From NCBI GenBank assembly GCA_027214345.1, contig JAPWHR010000010.1, positions 62,001 through 126,000 of the forward strand: a stretch of 64,000 nucleotides of DNA. Reading direction: 5' to 3'. Made by a program: the position numbers and the translations under genes. The stretch comes from Comamonadaceae bacterium G21597-S1. GTDB taxonomy: Bacteria > Pseudomonadota > Gammaproteobacteria > Burkholderiales > Burkholderiaceae_C. Positions 26,124-34,263 of the stretch are shown here, one piece after another; position 1 is the stretch's first letter, and each line of letters begins with the position of its first letter. The notes beneath the pieces were generated by a model. It was not told the origin of the DNA and did no database searches. It was given only the letters and a program-made list of their open reading frames with translations.

Positions 26124-26255
26124 GGGTATCGGATCGTGGGTGGTGGTGCCGGATTCTAGGGGCCGGGTTCACGGTTCCGGGTCATCCGAATGGCCATGCG
26201 TGGCAGGCAGGTCACAATGGGTCGACCATCGTGCACGGGCATGGGAGGCGAACGA

Positions 26256-26792
26256 ATGGGTGTTTTTTTCGATATCCGGCCGCATGCGGACCCGCGTGCC
26301 CGGGGTATGGGGCTGCGGGCGACCCTGCTGCCGGCCTTGCTACTGGCCTTGTCGCTGGTATTGGCCGCCTGCGCCAGCGGCCCGCGCCTGGTCGACCATG
26401 GCTTCGGTTTTGATGCGGTCGCCGACAGCCCGGGCGTGCAGGTGCTGGATTACCGATACGGCCAATCGCACGCTCCGGGCGCCCGCATGCCGCAGTGGGC
26501 CCGCGACGACGCCGGTGTGGCCGGTGGCACCCACACCCGCGGGCCGATGCCCGTGGGCGACAGCCTGTATGTACGCTGGCGCATCCGGGCCACCGGTGAA
26601 GTCCTCGAAGACACGGTGGACCTGCGCGGCCGGTTGCCAAGCGACATGGCGGGCCGCGAGATCTATTTCGTCGTCGATCAACGCCAGCTGCAGGTCTACC
26701 TGGTCGGTACGCGGGCCCGCGGGGCGGGGGATGCCGGCATCGGGCCGGCGAAGTTCCGGCTGCGCGAGATCGAGCGCATCTACCCGCCCTGA
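26256..26792 (+). CDS. Putative lipoprotein upstream of DUF2235 hydrolase (possible immunity protein)
   Basis: A 178-residue protein. ATG 26256 (MGVFFDI) has GGGAGG upstream. A hydrophobic segment ends in the lipobox LAACAS (Cys near 39). The mature domain is beta-rich with SLYVRWRIRATGEVLEDTVDL, then MAGREIYFVVDQRQLQVYLV. This 'ligand strand plus VDQ..VYL' pattern resembles lipoproteins commonly found beside Tle1-type phospholipase effectors. It lies 46 bases upstream of the hydrolase gene on the same strand and is likely cotranscribed. Confidence 0.6.
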   Translation: MGVFFDIRPHADPRARGMGLRATLLPALLLALSLVLAACASGPRLVDHGFGFDAVADSPGVQVLDYRYGQSHAPGARMPQWARDDAGVAGGTHTRGPMPVGDSLYVRWRIRATGEVLEDTVDLRGRLPSDMAGREIYFVVDQRQLQVYLVGTRARGAGDAGIGPAKFRLREIERIYPP

Positions 26793-26838
26793 GAACCGCG
26801 TTCGCATCTTCAATCCAACCACGCCAGGAGTCGCCGCC

Positions 26839-27843
26839 ATGCCGAAATCACACGACTTGCCGTTCGAGGCCAGCATCGTTGCCGAGCTGAACGACAGGGA
26901 GATCGCCGACACGCAGGCCGCCTGCGCCGCGTTCGCGGCGCCGGGCGCTGCCACGGTGGCGCCCGGGCAGTTCGTGTTTTTCGGGGCGTTCGACGGCACC
27001 AACAACGACAAGGCCAACCTGCCTTTGTCCTGCACGCCGCAGCAGACCAACGTGGCGCAATTGTTCGAACAGGTCGACAGCCAGCGCGATCCCCACCCGG
27101 GCACGCCCAATCCGCAACTCAAGACCGGTTATTTCGCCGGCGTGGGTACGGGCGCCGAACGCGGCGGTTTCGATGCCCGCTCGAGCAACCCGACGCCGTA
27201 TATCGAGGCCACGGCTGAAGCCGCCTACGAGGTGTTTGCCCGCGAGGCCGACAGCTGGCTGGCCGGGCCGCACAAGCCGCTGCGCGACGACGTGACCGTG
27301 GCGCTGACCGGCTTCAGCCGTGGCGCGGCGACCGCGGTCGCATTTGCCCGCCTGGTGAACGATCGTGGCCTGGTGTTCGGCGGGCGGACCCTGATCCCGC
27401 CCGGACTGGTACGGGTGGCGGCCTTGCTGCTGCTCGATCCGGTGTATACCCGCGTCGAACGGGACCTGAACCTGCCGGCCAACGTGACCGGCCCGGCGAC
27501 CGTGGTGCGCGCGCGGCACGAATACCGCTACATGTTCCGGGCGGCCGACTACGGCGGCGATGCGCGGGTCGAGACCGTCGTCGTCCCCGGCAACCACGGC
27601 AATGTCGGCGGCATGTACGACAACGGCATCGGTGCGCTGGTGCTCGCGGGCGCGACCGGGTTCTTCAGGGCCTGTGGCGTGCCGATCGCCGACCCGCCGG
27701 CGTCGCGGTGCTTCGACCGCAACCAGCCGGTGCGTATCTACAGCGAAGGTGTCGACCGCTGGGGCCAACGGATCTGGTCGGAATCCGGTGTTCGCGGCGC
27801 CACGCGCCTGACCACCGGCCTCGACAACCGCCGCACCCGTTGA
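26839..27843 (+). CDS. DUF2235 (Tle1-like) alpha/beta hydrolase, putative phospholipase
   Basis: A 334-residue protein. ATG 26839 follows AGGAG by 9 bases; the longer open frame upstream is noise. The DUF2235 opening motif is FFGAFDGTNND (about 47-57). The nucleophile elbow is TGFSRGAA (Ser near 159), a candidate Asp is in LLDPVYTR, and the catalytic His is in GNHGNVGGMYD. There is no signal peptide. Family members include type VI secretion phospholipase effectors (Tle1) and housekeeping homologues. No VgrG, PAAR or chaperone gene is in the window, so secretion is inference. Confidence 0.75.
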   Translation: MPKSHDLPFEASIVAELNDREIADTQAACAAFAAPGAATVAPGQFVFFGAFDGTNNDKANLPLSCTPQQTNVAQLFEQVDSQRDPHPGTPNPQLKTGYFAGVGTGAERGGFDARSSNPTPYIEATAEAAYEVFAREADSWLAGPHKPLRDDVTVALTGFSRGAATAVAFARLVNDRGLVFGGRTLIPPGLVRVAALLLLDPVYTRVERDLNLPANVTGPATVVRARHEYRYMFRAADYGGDARVETVVVPGNHGNVGGMYDNGIGALVLAGATGFFRACGVPIADPPASRCFDRNQPVRIYSEGVDRWGQRIWSESGVRGATRLTTGLDNRRTR

Positions 27844-27889
27844 CGAACGACGCACAGGAGCATGCGCGCCCGGGCACGCCAGCGCCCGG

Positions 27890-28189
27890 TCAGGGGTGGT
27901 GGACGCAGGGTTCCCAGGGCAGGACCGCGCATCCGCAATGCGCCAGCGTCGTGACCGATTCGGTGACGGTACCCCTCGCCGACGAGCCGGCCTCGCGCCG
28001 GGGCGCCTGCCGGGCCGGGGCCGCGGGCCCGGTTCCGGACGCACCCGCGGCGGCGGGAATCCAGCGCTGAAAGGGCGTCAGGTCCGCAACGTCCTGGATG
28101 TACCAGGTCTTCCTGGCCGAGTCCCAGCGCGCGCCCAGGGCCTTGGCCGCGTCCTTTTCCGCAAACGGTGTCACGAGGTTGATTCGCAT
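27890..28189 (-). CDS. DUF5710-domain protein with cysteine-rich tail
   Basis: A 99-residue protein. ATG 28189 (MRINLVTPFAE) starts the DUF5710-like domain (KALGARWDSARKTWYI, about 15-32). That motif is widespread in plasmid primases, toxins and phage proteins and is thought to bind nucleic acids. The rest is a proline/alanine linker and a tail with three cysteines and histidines (HCGCAVLPWEPCVHH), which could bind metal. It is divergent from the peroxiredoxin gene. Partner unknown. Confidence 0.65.
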   Translation of the reverse strand: MRINLVTPFAEKDAAKALGARWDSARKTWYIQDVADLTPFQRWIPAAAGASGTGPAAPARQAPRREAGSSARGTVTESVTTLAHCGCAVLPWEPCVHHP

Positions 28190-28317
28190 GCAGCGCATTA
28201 TCCGTTGCCGTTACCGATCACGATGCACCGCGTCGCCTCCTGTGCTACAAACGACAGGCTGTGGCCTTCGCTGCACAGCCCCACAGCCTTGTTGAACCAC
28301 TACCAGGGAATAACACC

Positions 28318-28974
28318 ATGTCCATTCGCATCAACGATACCGCCCCGGATTTCACCGTCGAGTCCACCGCCGGAAAGCTGAACCTGCATCAGTGGATCGG
28401 CAGTGGTTATGCCATCCTGTTCTCGCACCCGAAGGATTTCACGCCGGTGTGCACGACCGAATTCGGCGCCGTCGCCCAGCTGGCGCCGGAGTTCGCCAAG
28501 CGCAACACCAAGGTGATGGGGGTGTCGGTCGACAACGTCGAAGAACACAAGAAGTGGAAACGCGACATCGAGAGTTTTGCCGGTTCGCCTGCCGACTTTC
28601 CGATCATCGACGATACCTCGCTGCATGTCTCCAAGCTGTACGACATGCTGCCGGCCGACGCCTATCTGCCCGACGGGCGCACACCCGCCGACAGCGCCAC
28701 CGTGCGCACCGTGTTCATCATCGGCCCGGACAAGAAGGTGCGCCTGACCATGTCGTACCCGATGTCGGTGGGCCGCAATTTTGCCGAGATCCTGCGTGCG
28801 CTGGATGCTGTGCAGGCCACGGATGGGGTGCCGATCGCTACGCCGGCGAACTGGGTGCCCGGCCAGGACGTGATCGTCGCGCTGAGCCTCAACGACGCGC
28901 AGGCCAAGGAGAAGTTCGGCGAGATCGACGTCAAGCTGCCGTACCTGCGGTTCGCGAAGGCCCCGAAGAAATAG
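28318..28974 (+). CDS. 1-Cys (Prx6-type) peroxiredoxin
   Basis: A 218-residue AhpC/TSA family enzyme. The peroxidatic Cys is in FTPVCTTE (near 46), and the catalytic Arg is within DSATVRTVFIIGPD. There is no resolving-Cys motif near the C-terminus, which places it in the Prx6 class. The reaction reduces hydrogen peroxide and organic hydroperoxides with an external thiol. Start ATG 28318 has AGGGA 9 bases upstream. Confidence 0.9.
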   Translation: MSIRINDTAPDFTVESTAGKLNLHQWIGSGYAILFSHPKDFTPVCTTEFGAVAQLAPEFAKRNTKVMGVSVDNVEEHKKWKRDIESFAGSPADFPIIDDTSLHVSKLYDMLPADAYLPDGRTPADSATVRTVFIIGPDKKVRLTMSYPMSVGRNFAEILRALDAVQATDGVPIATPANWVPGQDVIVALSLNDAQAKEKFGEIDVKLPYLRFAKAPKK

Positions 28975-28996
28975 TCGACCGACGAGTTGAAGACGC

Positions 28997-29018
28997 CATG
29001 GCGGCGCTGCCCGCCATG
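28997..29018. terminator. U-less hairpin at convergent gene junction
   Basis: CATGGCGG (28997-29004) and CCGCCATG (29011-29018) form an 8-bp stem with a 6-base loop between the peroxiredoxin (+) and the secreted PA14-like gene (-). No T-tract follows, so it would need a non-canonical termination mode. Confidence 0.35.
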
Positions 29019-29037
29019 CGCACCGCGGGCGAGGACG

Positions 29038-29607
29038 TCAGTGCACGAATGCCTGCGCCGGAACCGCGACGAGGTCGCCGTCGACGCCCGGCGGACGCCA
29101 TAACAGGCGCAGCGTCCAGGTGATCCTGCGTTCGAAGAAGTCGACGGACAGCGGGTACCAGCCGGGCTTGGCAACCTCCATCGTGCCGAGGTCGGAAAAC
29201 TGGTCGTCATGCACACCCGGGTCCTCGACGATCATCTTGCCGTCGATGGTCAGACGCACCCCGTCGTTCGATTCGAATGCGAACTTGTAGGCGCCTGCCT
29301 TGTCGAGGTGGATGAACCCCGTGATGCGCGCCATGACGCCGTCGTCGGCCTTGCTGGTCAGCACCTTGTCGGCGCCGCCATAGAAATCCAGGTTGGCCAG
29401 CGGCGCGCCCGGCTCGCATGCGAGGCTTTTTTGCCAGGTCGCGATCTCGTCGACATGCCGGATGAACTTGTACATGTAGCAGACCGCCAGGCCCGGCTTG
29501 CGCTCGGCACCGGGTGCGGATGCCTGCGCGCTGGCGCCAGGGGTCCAGGCCAGCAGCAGGCTGCCTGCCATGAGGGCACAGGCACCAAAGGTTCTCAGTT
29601 TGCGCAT
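29038..29607 (-). CDS. Exported PA14-like carbohydrate-binding-type protein
   Basis: A 189-residue protein with a signal peptide (TFGACALMAGSLLLAWTPGASA, cleavage near 28). The mature part has a PA14-like beta-barrel pattern: FIHLDKAGAYKFAFESNDG, VRLTIDGKMIVEDPG and GWYPLSVDFFE. ATG 29607 has GAGG upstream. The expected location is periplasm or cell surface. PA14 domains often bind sugars or act in adhesion or toxin recognition. Specific role unknown. Confidence 0.7.
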   Translation of the reverse strand: MRKLRTFGACALMAGSLLLAWTPGASAQASAPGAERKPGLAVCYMYKFIRHVDEIATWQKSLACEPGAPLANLDFYGGADKVLTSKADDGVMARITGFIHLDKAGAYKFAFESNDGVRLTIDGKMIVEDPGVHDDQFSDLGTMEVAKPGWYPLSVDFFERRITWTLRLLWRPPGVDGDLVAVPAQAFVH

Positions 29608-29737
29608 GGTTTCCTCAGGGAAAGAGTGGCGACGGAAGGTCAGGACGCGGCCGGCTGCGGTCAACCAGGGTCTGCCACGGCCCGTGGTTCGTAGCATACA
29701 CGGGCCATGGCGTGCCGGCGGCAACCGGCAACACCGG

Positions 29738-30214
29738 TCATTGCGGCCGTGCGAAGCCCGATTCGACCCATGCCAGGGCGCTGCGCGCGTTCAGCGTGAA
29801 GGTCGGCGACACCGAGACGCGGGCCAGTGGCTCGCCGAATGCGTCTTTGGCCACCAGCGACGCCGTGGCGCCTTCTTCGTCCGGGACGATGGCCATGGCG
29901 ACGCGGATGCGGCGTCCATCGACGGTCACGGTAACGTTGCGATGGAGCTGGGCGTGCAGTTGCTGCTCGTGCCGGCGCAGGATCTCGTTGGCGGTCTTGA
30001 CCAGGGTGTGGAAGGCCGTCACGTCGAGCGGCTTGGGGTTCTTCTTGTCGCGCCCCATGGTCCAGGGGCCGACGAGGGCGGGCTCCGACTCGCAGTGCAG
30101 TGTCATGGAAACGGCCCATCCGTCATCGTCTTCGTTCTTGATCACGCGCGCCATCCAGCGCTCGTCGCTCCAGACACGGTCTTCGTGGATGGGCTCGGGC
30201 AGGTTGTCGGTCAT
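29738..30214 (-). CDS. Unknown protein, last gene of J-domain operon
   Basis: A 158-residue protein. Start ATG 30214 overlaps the stop of the preceding gene (ATGA), which fixes it in the operon. Sequence is acidic at the N-terminus (DNLPEPIHEDRVWSDERW) with beta-strand-like segments (MARVIKNEDDDGWAVSMTLH, HRNVTVTVDGRRIRVAMAIV). No membrane helix or signal peptide. I do not recognise a family. It is the fifth gene of the minus-strand set and ends 130 bases before the PA14-like gene. Confidence 0.6.
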   Translation of the reverse strand: MTDNLPEPIHEDRVWSDERWMARVIKNEDDDGWAVSMTLHCESEPALVGPWTMGRDKKNPKPLDVTAFHTLVKTANEILRRHEQQLHAQLHRNVTVTVDGRRIRVAMAIVPDEEGATASLVAKDAFGEPLARVSVSPTFTLNARSALAWVESGFARPQ

Positions 30215-31488
30215 CGTCGCGTGGTGCTGGCAGCGACATTGCATTCGCTTCGCAACAAGGCCATTGCATCCTGCTGGGCATACGGCTTGTCGCTGCGCAG
30301 CAGCGGCTCGGCCTCCTGCGCGAAGACGTCCCACAGGTGCAGGTAGTCGTCCTGCAGCGCCACCGGCGCATGCTGACGGATGAACTGGCGCGGAAGTTCC
30401 GGATCCAGGCCGGACTTGCGGACCTTGCGCACCAGGCTGGCGGCCGCGGCCGGCGTCAGCAAGGTGGAGTGGCTGCTTCCAGCGGCGATACGCAGGAACA
30501 AGGTCAGCAGCGAACTGTCGTCCTGGTGGCCGCCGGTGGCCTTGTCCCAGGCGGTGGAGTTCTGCCGCTCGAATGCCTCGAGCTGCGCCAGCGCGTCTTC
30601 GTTCCAGAAATAACGCCCGATGAAGGCCGGCGTCTGCGTGAACAGGCGCCGTATCGGCAGGGCCGGGTCGCAGATCCGCGGCAGGTCGGCCCGCACGGAT
30701 TGGCGCACGGACTCCACGACGTCCCGCAGCGCTGCTGGCAGCTTGCCAGGCAAGGGGATGGCGTCGCCGCCCGTTTCGCCCAGGGGGGTGGGCCCGGACA
30801 CCTTGCGCAGGGCCGCGACCTGCTTTTCGAAGGCGGGCCAGTCCGGCATGGTGCGGGGCCGCCTGCCGATACCCATGAGCAGCGCGGTACGGATGACCGC
30901 TTCCGCATCCGCACCCGCATCGGCCAGCGCGTCCGCATCCATGCCCAGGCCGTTGACCATCCAGCGCGCTGCATCGACCATTTGGCCAACGAGCAGGCGC
31001 TGCGATCGTTCGGCCCGGTAGTCGTCCGGGGTGCGCAACGACCATTTGGCCAGCAGCGGGATGTGTTCGTCGCGGAAACCCGGCGCCTCCTGCATGCCGA
31101 AGTGGCTGCTGCGCGGCATGCCGATCAAGGCCTTGAGCATGTCGGCGCCGCCCTTGGAGCGCGACAGCAGGGAGTGGTCGCGCAGGGACTGCGCGGCGCG
31201 GTCCAGGTCGGCATCGCAGCTGTCTTCGAGGTACAGGCTGATCAGGTTGACCATGCGGTCGCGGGCCAGTTCGAGCTCGGGACGCAGGAACTCGGTGCCG
31301 AAATAACGTGCAATCTGCACGATGCCCTTGGGTGCCTCCTGGCGCATCGCGTCCAGGCGCTCCGCGGGGATGATGCCGTGGCGCACGCCGTGCTGCAGCG
31401 CCTTCTCGAAGAAGGGGCGGTGGTCGAACAGCGCGACGGACTGGGTGGCGGTTTCGGCCTGGCTCGTGGGTGAGGTGATGGATGGCAT
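30211..31488 (-). CDS. Large unknown protein of J-domain operon
   Basis: A 425-residue soluble, largely helical protein. ATG 31488 (MPSITSPTSQ) was chosen. The longer frame upstream (to 31611) crosses the stop of the preceding gene. Landmarks that might help identify it are EKALQHGVRHGII, QIARYFGTEFLRPELELARDRM, RDHSLLSRSKGGADMLKALIG and IRRLFTQTPAFIGRYFW. No catalytic motif is visible to me. Its gene is followed by an ATGA overlap, so its product is probably needed in step with the 158-residue protein. Confidence 0.6.
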   Translation of the reverse strand: MPSITSPTSQAETATQSVALFDHRPFFEKALQHGVRHGIIPAERLDAMRQEAPKGIVQIARYFGTEFLRPELELARDRMVNLISLYLEDSCDADLDRAAQSLRDHSLLSRSKGGADMLKALIGMPRSSHFGMQEAPGFRDEHIPLLAKWSLRTPDDYRAERSQRLLVGQMVDAARWMVNGLGMDADALADAGADAEAVIRTALLMGIGRRPRTMPDWPAFEKQVAALRKVSGPTPLGETGGDAIPLPGKLPAALRDVVESVRQSVRADLPRICDPALPIRRLFTQTPAFIGRYFWNEDALAQLEAFERQNSTAWDKATGGHQDDSSLLTLFLRIAAGSSHSTLLTPAAAASLVRKVRKSGLDPELPRQFIRQHAPVALQDDYLHLWDVFAQEAEPLLRSDKPYAQQDAMALLRSECNVAASTTRR

Positions 31489-31501
31489 CGATTGCCGCCG
31501 C

Positions 31502-32251
31502 TCAGATGGCGGATTCCTCGTCGTCGTCGCGCGCCGCCGGTGTGACGTGCCCGCGGTCGGTGTCGCCGGTCTCGACCTTGCCGCCGTCCTCGTCGGGCCG
31601 TTCTCCGTCATCGCCCGCGCCCAGGTCGAAGGCCTGTGCCTGGGCCCGCATCACCAGCAGCATCTCGATGAACAGGTCGGGGCATTCGTAGCGCAACAAC
31701 CACGCCAGCTGCATCCAGTCCTGGTCGGCGACCTCGTCGAGATCGACCCGTGGCTTGGCATAGGCCGATGCGAACAAGGCCTGTTCGGACAACATCTCGC
31801 CGTCTTCCTCGGCCGTGTCGAAGTTGCCGGTGCGGGCGAAGGCCTCGATGCGGCTCCACTTGTCGGCGAAATAGTTGGCCACGGCCTCGCTGCCGCCTTC
31901 CAGGTCGGCGATGGCGTTCAGGAACTCGACCGGATCGGCGTCCTCGCGGAAGATCACCGAGTTGACCATGCCCCGCAAATGCGTGTGGGTCAGGTCCTTG
32001 TACTGCTTCTCGATCACCATGGCGCGCGCAAACTGGCTCGGCGTGACCAGCAGGTTGATGATGGACTCGCGCGACTGGTCGTACTCGCGGATGACGGCCA
32101 GGATGTCCTTGGGCGCCAGTTGTTCCAGCACCACGACCAGGGCACCATCACCTTCGGTGTCGGCGAGGTCGGTGAGGGCGGACTCGGCACCCGTGATGTC
32201 GCCGGCGGCGATCAGGCTGCGGGTTTTCTCGATCAGCGCAAGATGGTTCAT
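31502..32251 (-). CDS. Acidic unknown protein of J-domain operon
   Basis: A 249-residue helical protein with start ATG 32251 (MNHLALIEKTRSLIAAGD). The N-terminal 70 residues look like helical-hairpin (TPR/HEAT-like) repeats: AGDITGAESALTDLADTEGD and LEQLAPKDILAVIREYDQSR. The C-terminus is strongly acidic and disordered (DDGERPDEDGGKVETGDTDR). Such an architecture suits a scaffold or chaperone client-binding factor, which is inference. Gap to the next gene is 13 bases. Confidence 0.6.
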   Translation of the reverse strand: MNHLALIEKTRSLIAAGDITGAESALTDLADTEGDGALVVVLEQLAPKDILAVIREYDQSRESIINLLVTPSQFARAMVIEKQYKDLTHTHLRGMVNSVIFREDADPVEFLNAIADLEGGSEAVANYFADKWSRIEAFARTGNFDTAEEDGEMLSEQALFASAYAKPRVDLDEVADQDWMQLAWLLRYECPDLFIEMLLVMRAQAQAFDLGAGDDGERPDEDGGKVETGDTDRGHVTPAARDDDEESAI

Positions 32252-32279
32252 GGTGTTGCGGGTTGTCTCGGGTACCGGA

Positions 32280-32852
32280 TCAGTCCTTGCGGTCGAAACC
32301 TTGTTCGACCATCCAGTCGGCGCTGGCCTCTTCGCGGGCCTGCGCGTCGGCGCCGACGTCGTCATCGGCCGAGAGATAGTGCTGGTCGTCGTCCTGGTCC
32401 GCGGGGTCGACGCGGTCGGCGTCGTGCGCGTCGTCATCCGCATGCGGCTGCGACAGGCTGCGGCCGGACATGCCCAACATGTATTCGGCACCGGCCGCCA
32501 CCGTCATGAACCAGTCGCCGGCGGGCTGGGCCCGAATCGTGCGCACCATGGGCTGGGCCCAGGGGGCGATGGTGATGGTGCCGGCAATGTCGTCCCAGTC
32601 GGGCAGGTCCTCGGATTCACAGCCCAGCAGCTGATCGATGACGAGCGGCTGGCCGAAGACAAATGCCTTGTGAAAGACGACGGCGACCATCTCGGGGCTG
32701 AGTTCGAGCATGTGGACCAGGAACTCCAGCTCGCCGCGCCGTTGTGCCAGACGTTGCTGCAGCACGAACGCGCCTTCCGAGTCCTGGCTCAGGTCCTCGA
32801 TCTCGGCCACGTAGGCCGAGCGCAGTTGATGGAAGAAAGGGGACAGATGCAT
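32280..32852 (-). CDS. Unknown protein with acidic C-terminus, second gene of J-domain operon
   Basis: A 190-residue protein (MHLSPFFHQLRSAYVAEIED). It has an N-terminal helical domain (about 1-130) with AFVFGQPLVIDQLLGCESED. A highly acidic low-complexity region follows (about 138-180, DDDAHDADRVDPADQDDDQ). Start ATG 32852 lies 10 bases after the J-domain gene stop. No known motif is visible. The Asp-rich tail could bind cations or an RNA-mimicking surface; this is conjecture. Confidence 0.6.
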   Translation of the reverse strand: MHLSPFFHQLRSAYVAEIEDLSQDSEGAFVLQQRLAQRRGELEFLVHMLELSPEMVAVVFHKAFVFGQPLVIDQLLGCESEDLPDWDDIAGTITIAPWAQPMVRTIRAQPAGDWFMTVAAGAEYMLGMSGRSLSQPHADDDAHDADRVDPADQDDDQHYLSADDDVGADAQAREEASADWMVEQGFDRKD

Positions 32853-32862
32853 GCGGTCGGAC

Positions 32863-33138
32863 TCAGATCAGGCGATTGAAATAGGCTGCCCAGATCTCGC
32901 CGGCGGTTTCCAGCGGGTTGTCCAGCAGATTGCGCTTGCGGTTGTTGTCGTAGGCGCTGCGGCGGTCGTTGTCGGACAGCACGTCGTACGCCTCCTGGAT
33001 GCCGCGAAACCGCGCGGCCGCCCCTTCGGCGGCGTTGCGGTCCGGGTGGTAGCGGGCGGCCTGCTGGCGATACGCCGTCCTGATTTCGGCAAGCGTGGCT
33101 GCACTGCTGACACCAAGCGCGGAATAGTGGTCTTTCAA
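32863..33138 (-). CDS. Small J-domain (DnaJ-like) protein, first gene of five-gene operon
   Basis: A 91-residue protein consisting essentially of one J domain: DHYSALGVSSAATLAEIRTA, YRQQAARYHPDRNAAEG (HPD motif near 32-34) and FRGIQEAYDVLSDNDRRSAYD. A short C-terminal extension follows (NLLDNPLETAGEIWAAYF). It lacks the G/F, zinc-finger and substrate domains of DnaJ. It should stimulate a DnaK-type ATPase and may bring it to a specific client. A perfect TATAAT (33282-33277, minus strand) lies about 140 bases upstream. Confidence 0.85.
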   Translation of the reverse strand: MKDHYSALGVSSAATLAEIRTAYRQQAARYHPDRNAAEGAAARFRGIQEAYDVLSDNDRRSAYDNNRKRNLLDNPLETAGEIWAAYFNRLI

Positions 33139-33276
33139 GCAGGAACTCTCGTTGTTGGATACCGGTGCGGATCGACGTGATCGCTGGTGCTTCTACCGCC
33201 GGCACCCGACGGTTCCTTACCGCGATCGTGCTGCGGCCCGCAATGGCCAGCGCCGATCGCCAGCAGGAAGCCGGCG

Positions 33277-33282
33277 ATTATA
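33277..33282 (-). promoter_or_regulatory. Candidate -10 box (TATAAT) for J-domain operon
   Basis: A consensus TATAAT on the minus strand lies in the 249-base gap between speE and the J-domain gene. TGCAAG about 17 bases further upstream is a poor -35 match. If used, transcription would start near 33270 and give a leader of about 130 bases. Confidence 0.4.
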
Positions 33283-33387
33283 TTCCTTGCGGATCAATCA
33301 CTTGCAGCGCGGTCGCGGAACCGCCGACGCAATCGCCGCACGCGGTCGGGACGCGGCCGCGGCAGTTGTTGTGCGTATCGACCGGCC

Positions 33388-34263
33388 TCAGGCCTGCGGC
33401 AACAACCACCGCTTCTGCCAGTTCGGCAGCGCGAACGACGCCTGATGGACCTCTGCGTTGTAGTGCCGGCCCTCGAACGCACGGACCGGCTTGCGCAGCG
33501 AGACGCCGTCGCGGCTATAGAGGAAGAAGCCGAAATCGGCTCCAGGGTACAGCGGGATGTTGGTGTGATAGACGTCGATGTGCGGCAGCAGCCGGGTGCG
33601 TTGCATTACCGTCATCAGGTTGTCGCCGTCGCCGCTGACTTCCTGCAGGAAGTCGCCACCGGCCCGCGACAGGTAGATGCTGTCGGAGTCGAGTATCACG
33701 CCAGTGTCCGAAACCAGGGCGACGACCTCGGTCAGGAACTTCTCGGTGAAAAGGCATGATGAGGGCCCGACCGGCTCGGTGAGGTCGAGCACGATCAGGT
33801 CGTAACGTTTGCCGTCCTTGAGCGCCTGGCTGACGAAGTTGGCCGCGTTGTCGATGATGAGGGTCACGCGCGGATCGTCGTAGTCGCCGTTCACGGCAAG
33901 GTATTCGCGCGCCAGGTCGACCACGCGCCGATCGATCTCGACCATGGTGACGCTGGTCACGAAATCATGCTTGAGGCTTTCGCGCACGATGCCGCCGTCG
34001 CCACCGCCGATGACCAGCACCGAGGCGTTCTCGCGCGCTCGGCCCAGCAGCGGCACGTGCACGGCCATCTCGTGGTAGATGAACTCGTCGGCCTGGCTGG
34101 CCTGGATATAACCGTCGAGCACGAGCAGCCGGCCAAAGGACTGGTGGTCGTAGATCTCGACGCGTTGATGCGGGCTTTGCTCCGCATGCAGGAGCTTCAC
34201 TTCGACCGACGTGGTGATGCCCAGGCCGTCGCAACGTTCATGCCACCATTGGTATTCACTCAT
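33388..34263 (-). CDS. speE: Spermidine synthase
   Basis: A 291-residue polyamine aminopropyltransferase. It binds decarboxylated S-adenosylmethionine and putrescine and yields spermidine and methylthioadenosine. The glycine-rich motif is VIGGGDGGIVRE (near 86). Further family motifs are DGYIQASQADEFIYHEM, VEIDRRVVDLAREYL and DLIVLDLTEPVGPSS (catalytic Asp near 157). ATG 34263 has AGAGGTGA upstream and overlaps the speD end by 8 bases, so the pair is coupled. Confidence 0.92.
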   Translation of the reverse strand: MSEYQWWHERCDGLGITTSVEVKLLHAEQSPHQRVEIYDHQSFGRLLVLDGYIQASQADEFIYHEMAVHVPLLGRARENASVLVIGGGDGGIVRESLKHDFVTSVTMVEIDRRVVDLAREYLAVNGDYDDPRVTLIIDNAANFVSQALKDGKRYDLIVLDLTEPVGPSSCLFTEKFLTEVVALVSDTGVILDSDSIYLSRAGGDFLQEVSGDGDNLMTVMQRTRLLPHIDVYHTNIPLYPGADFGFFLYSRDGVSLRKPVRAFEGRHYNAEVHQASFALPNWQKRWLLPQA

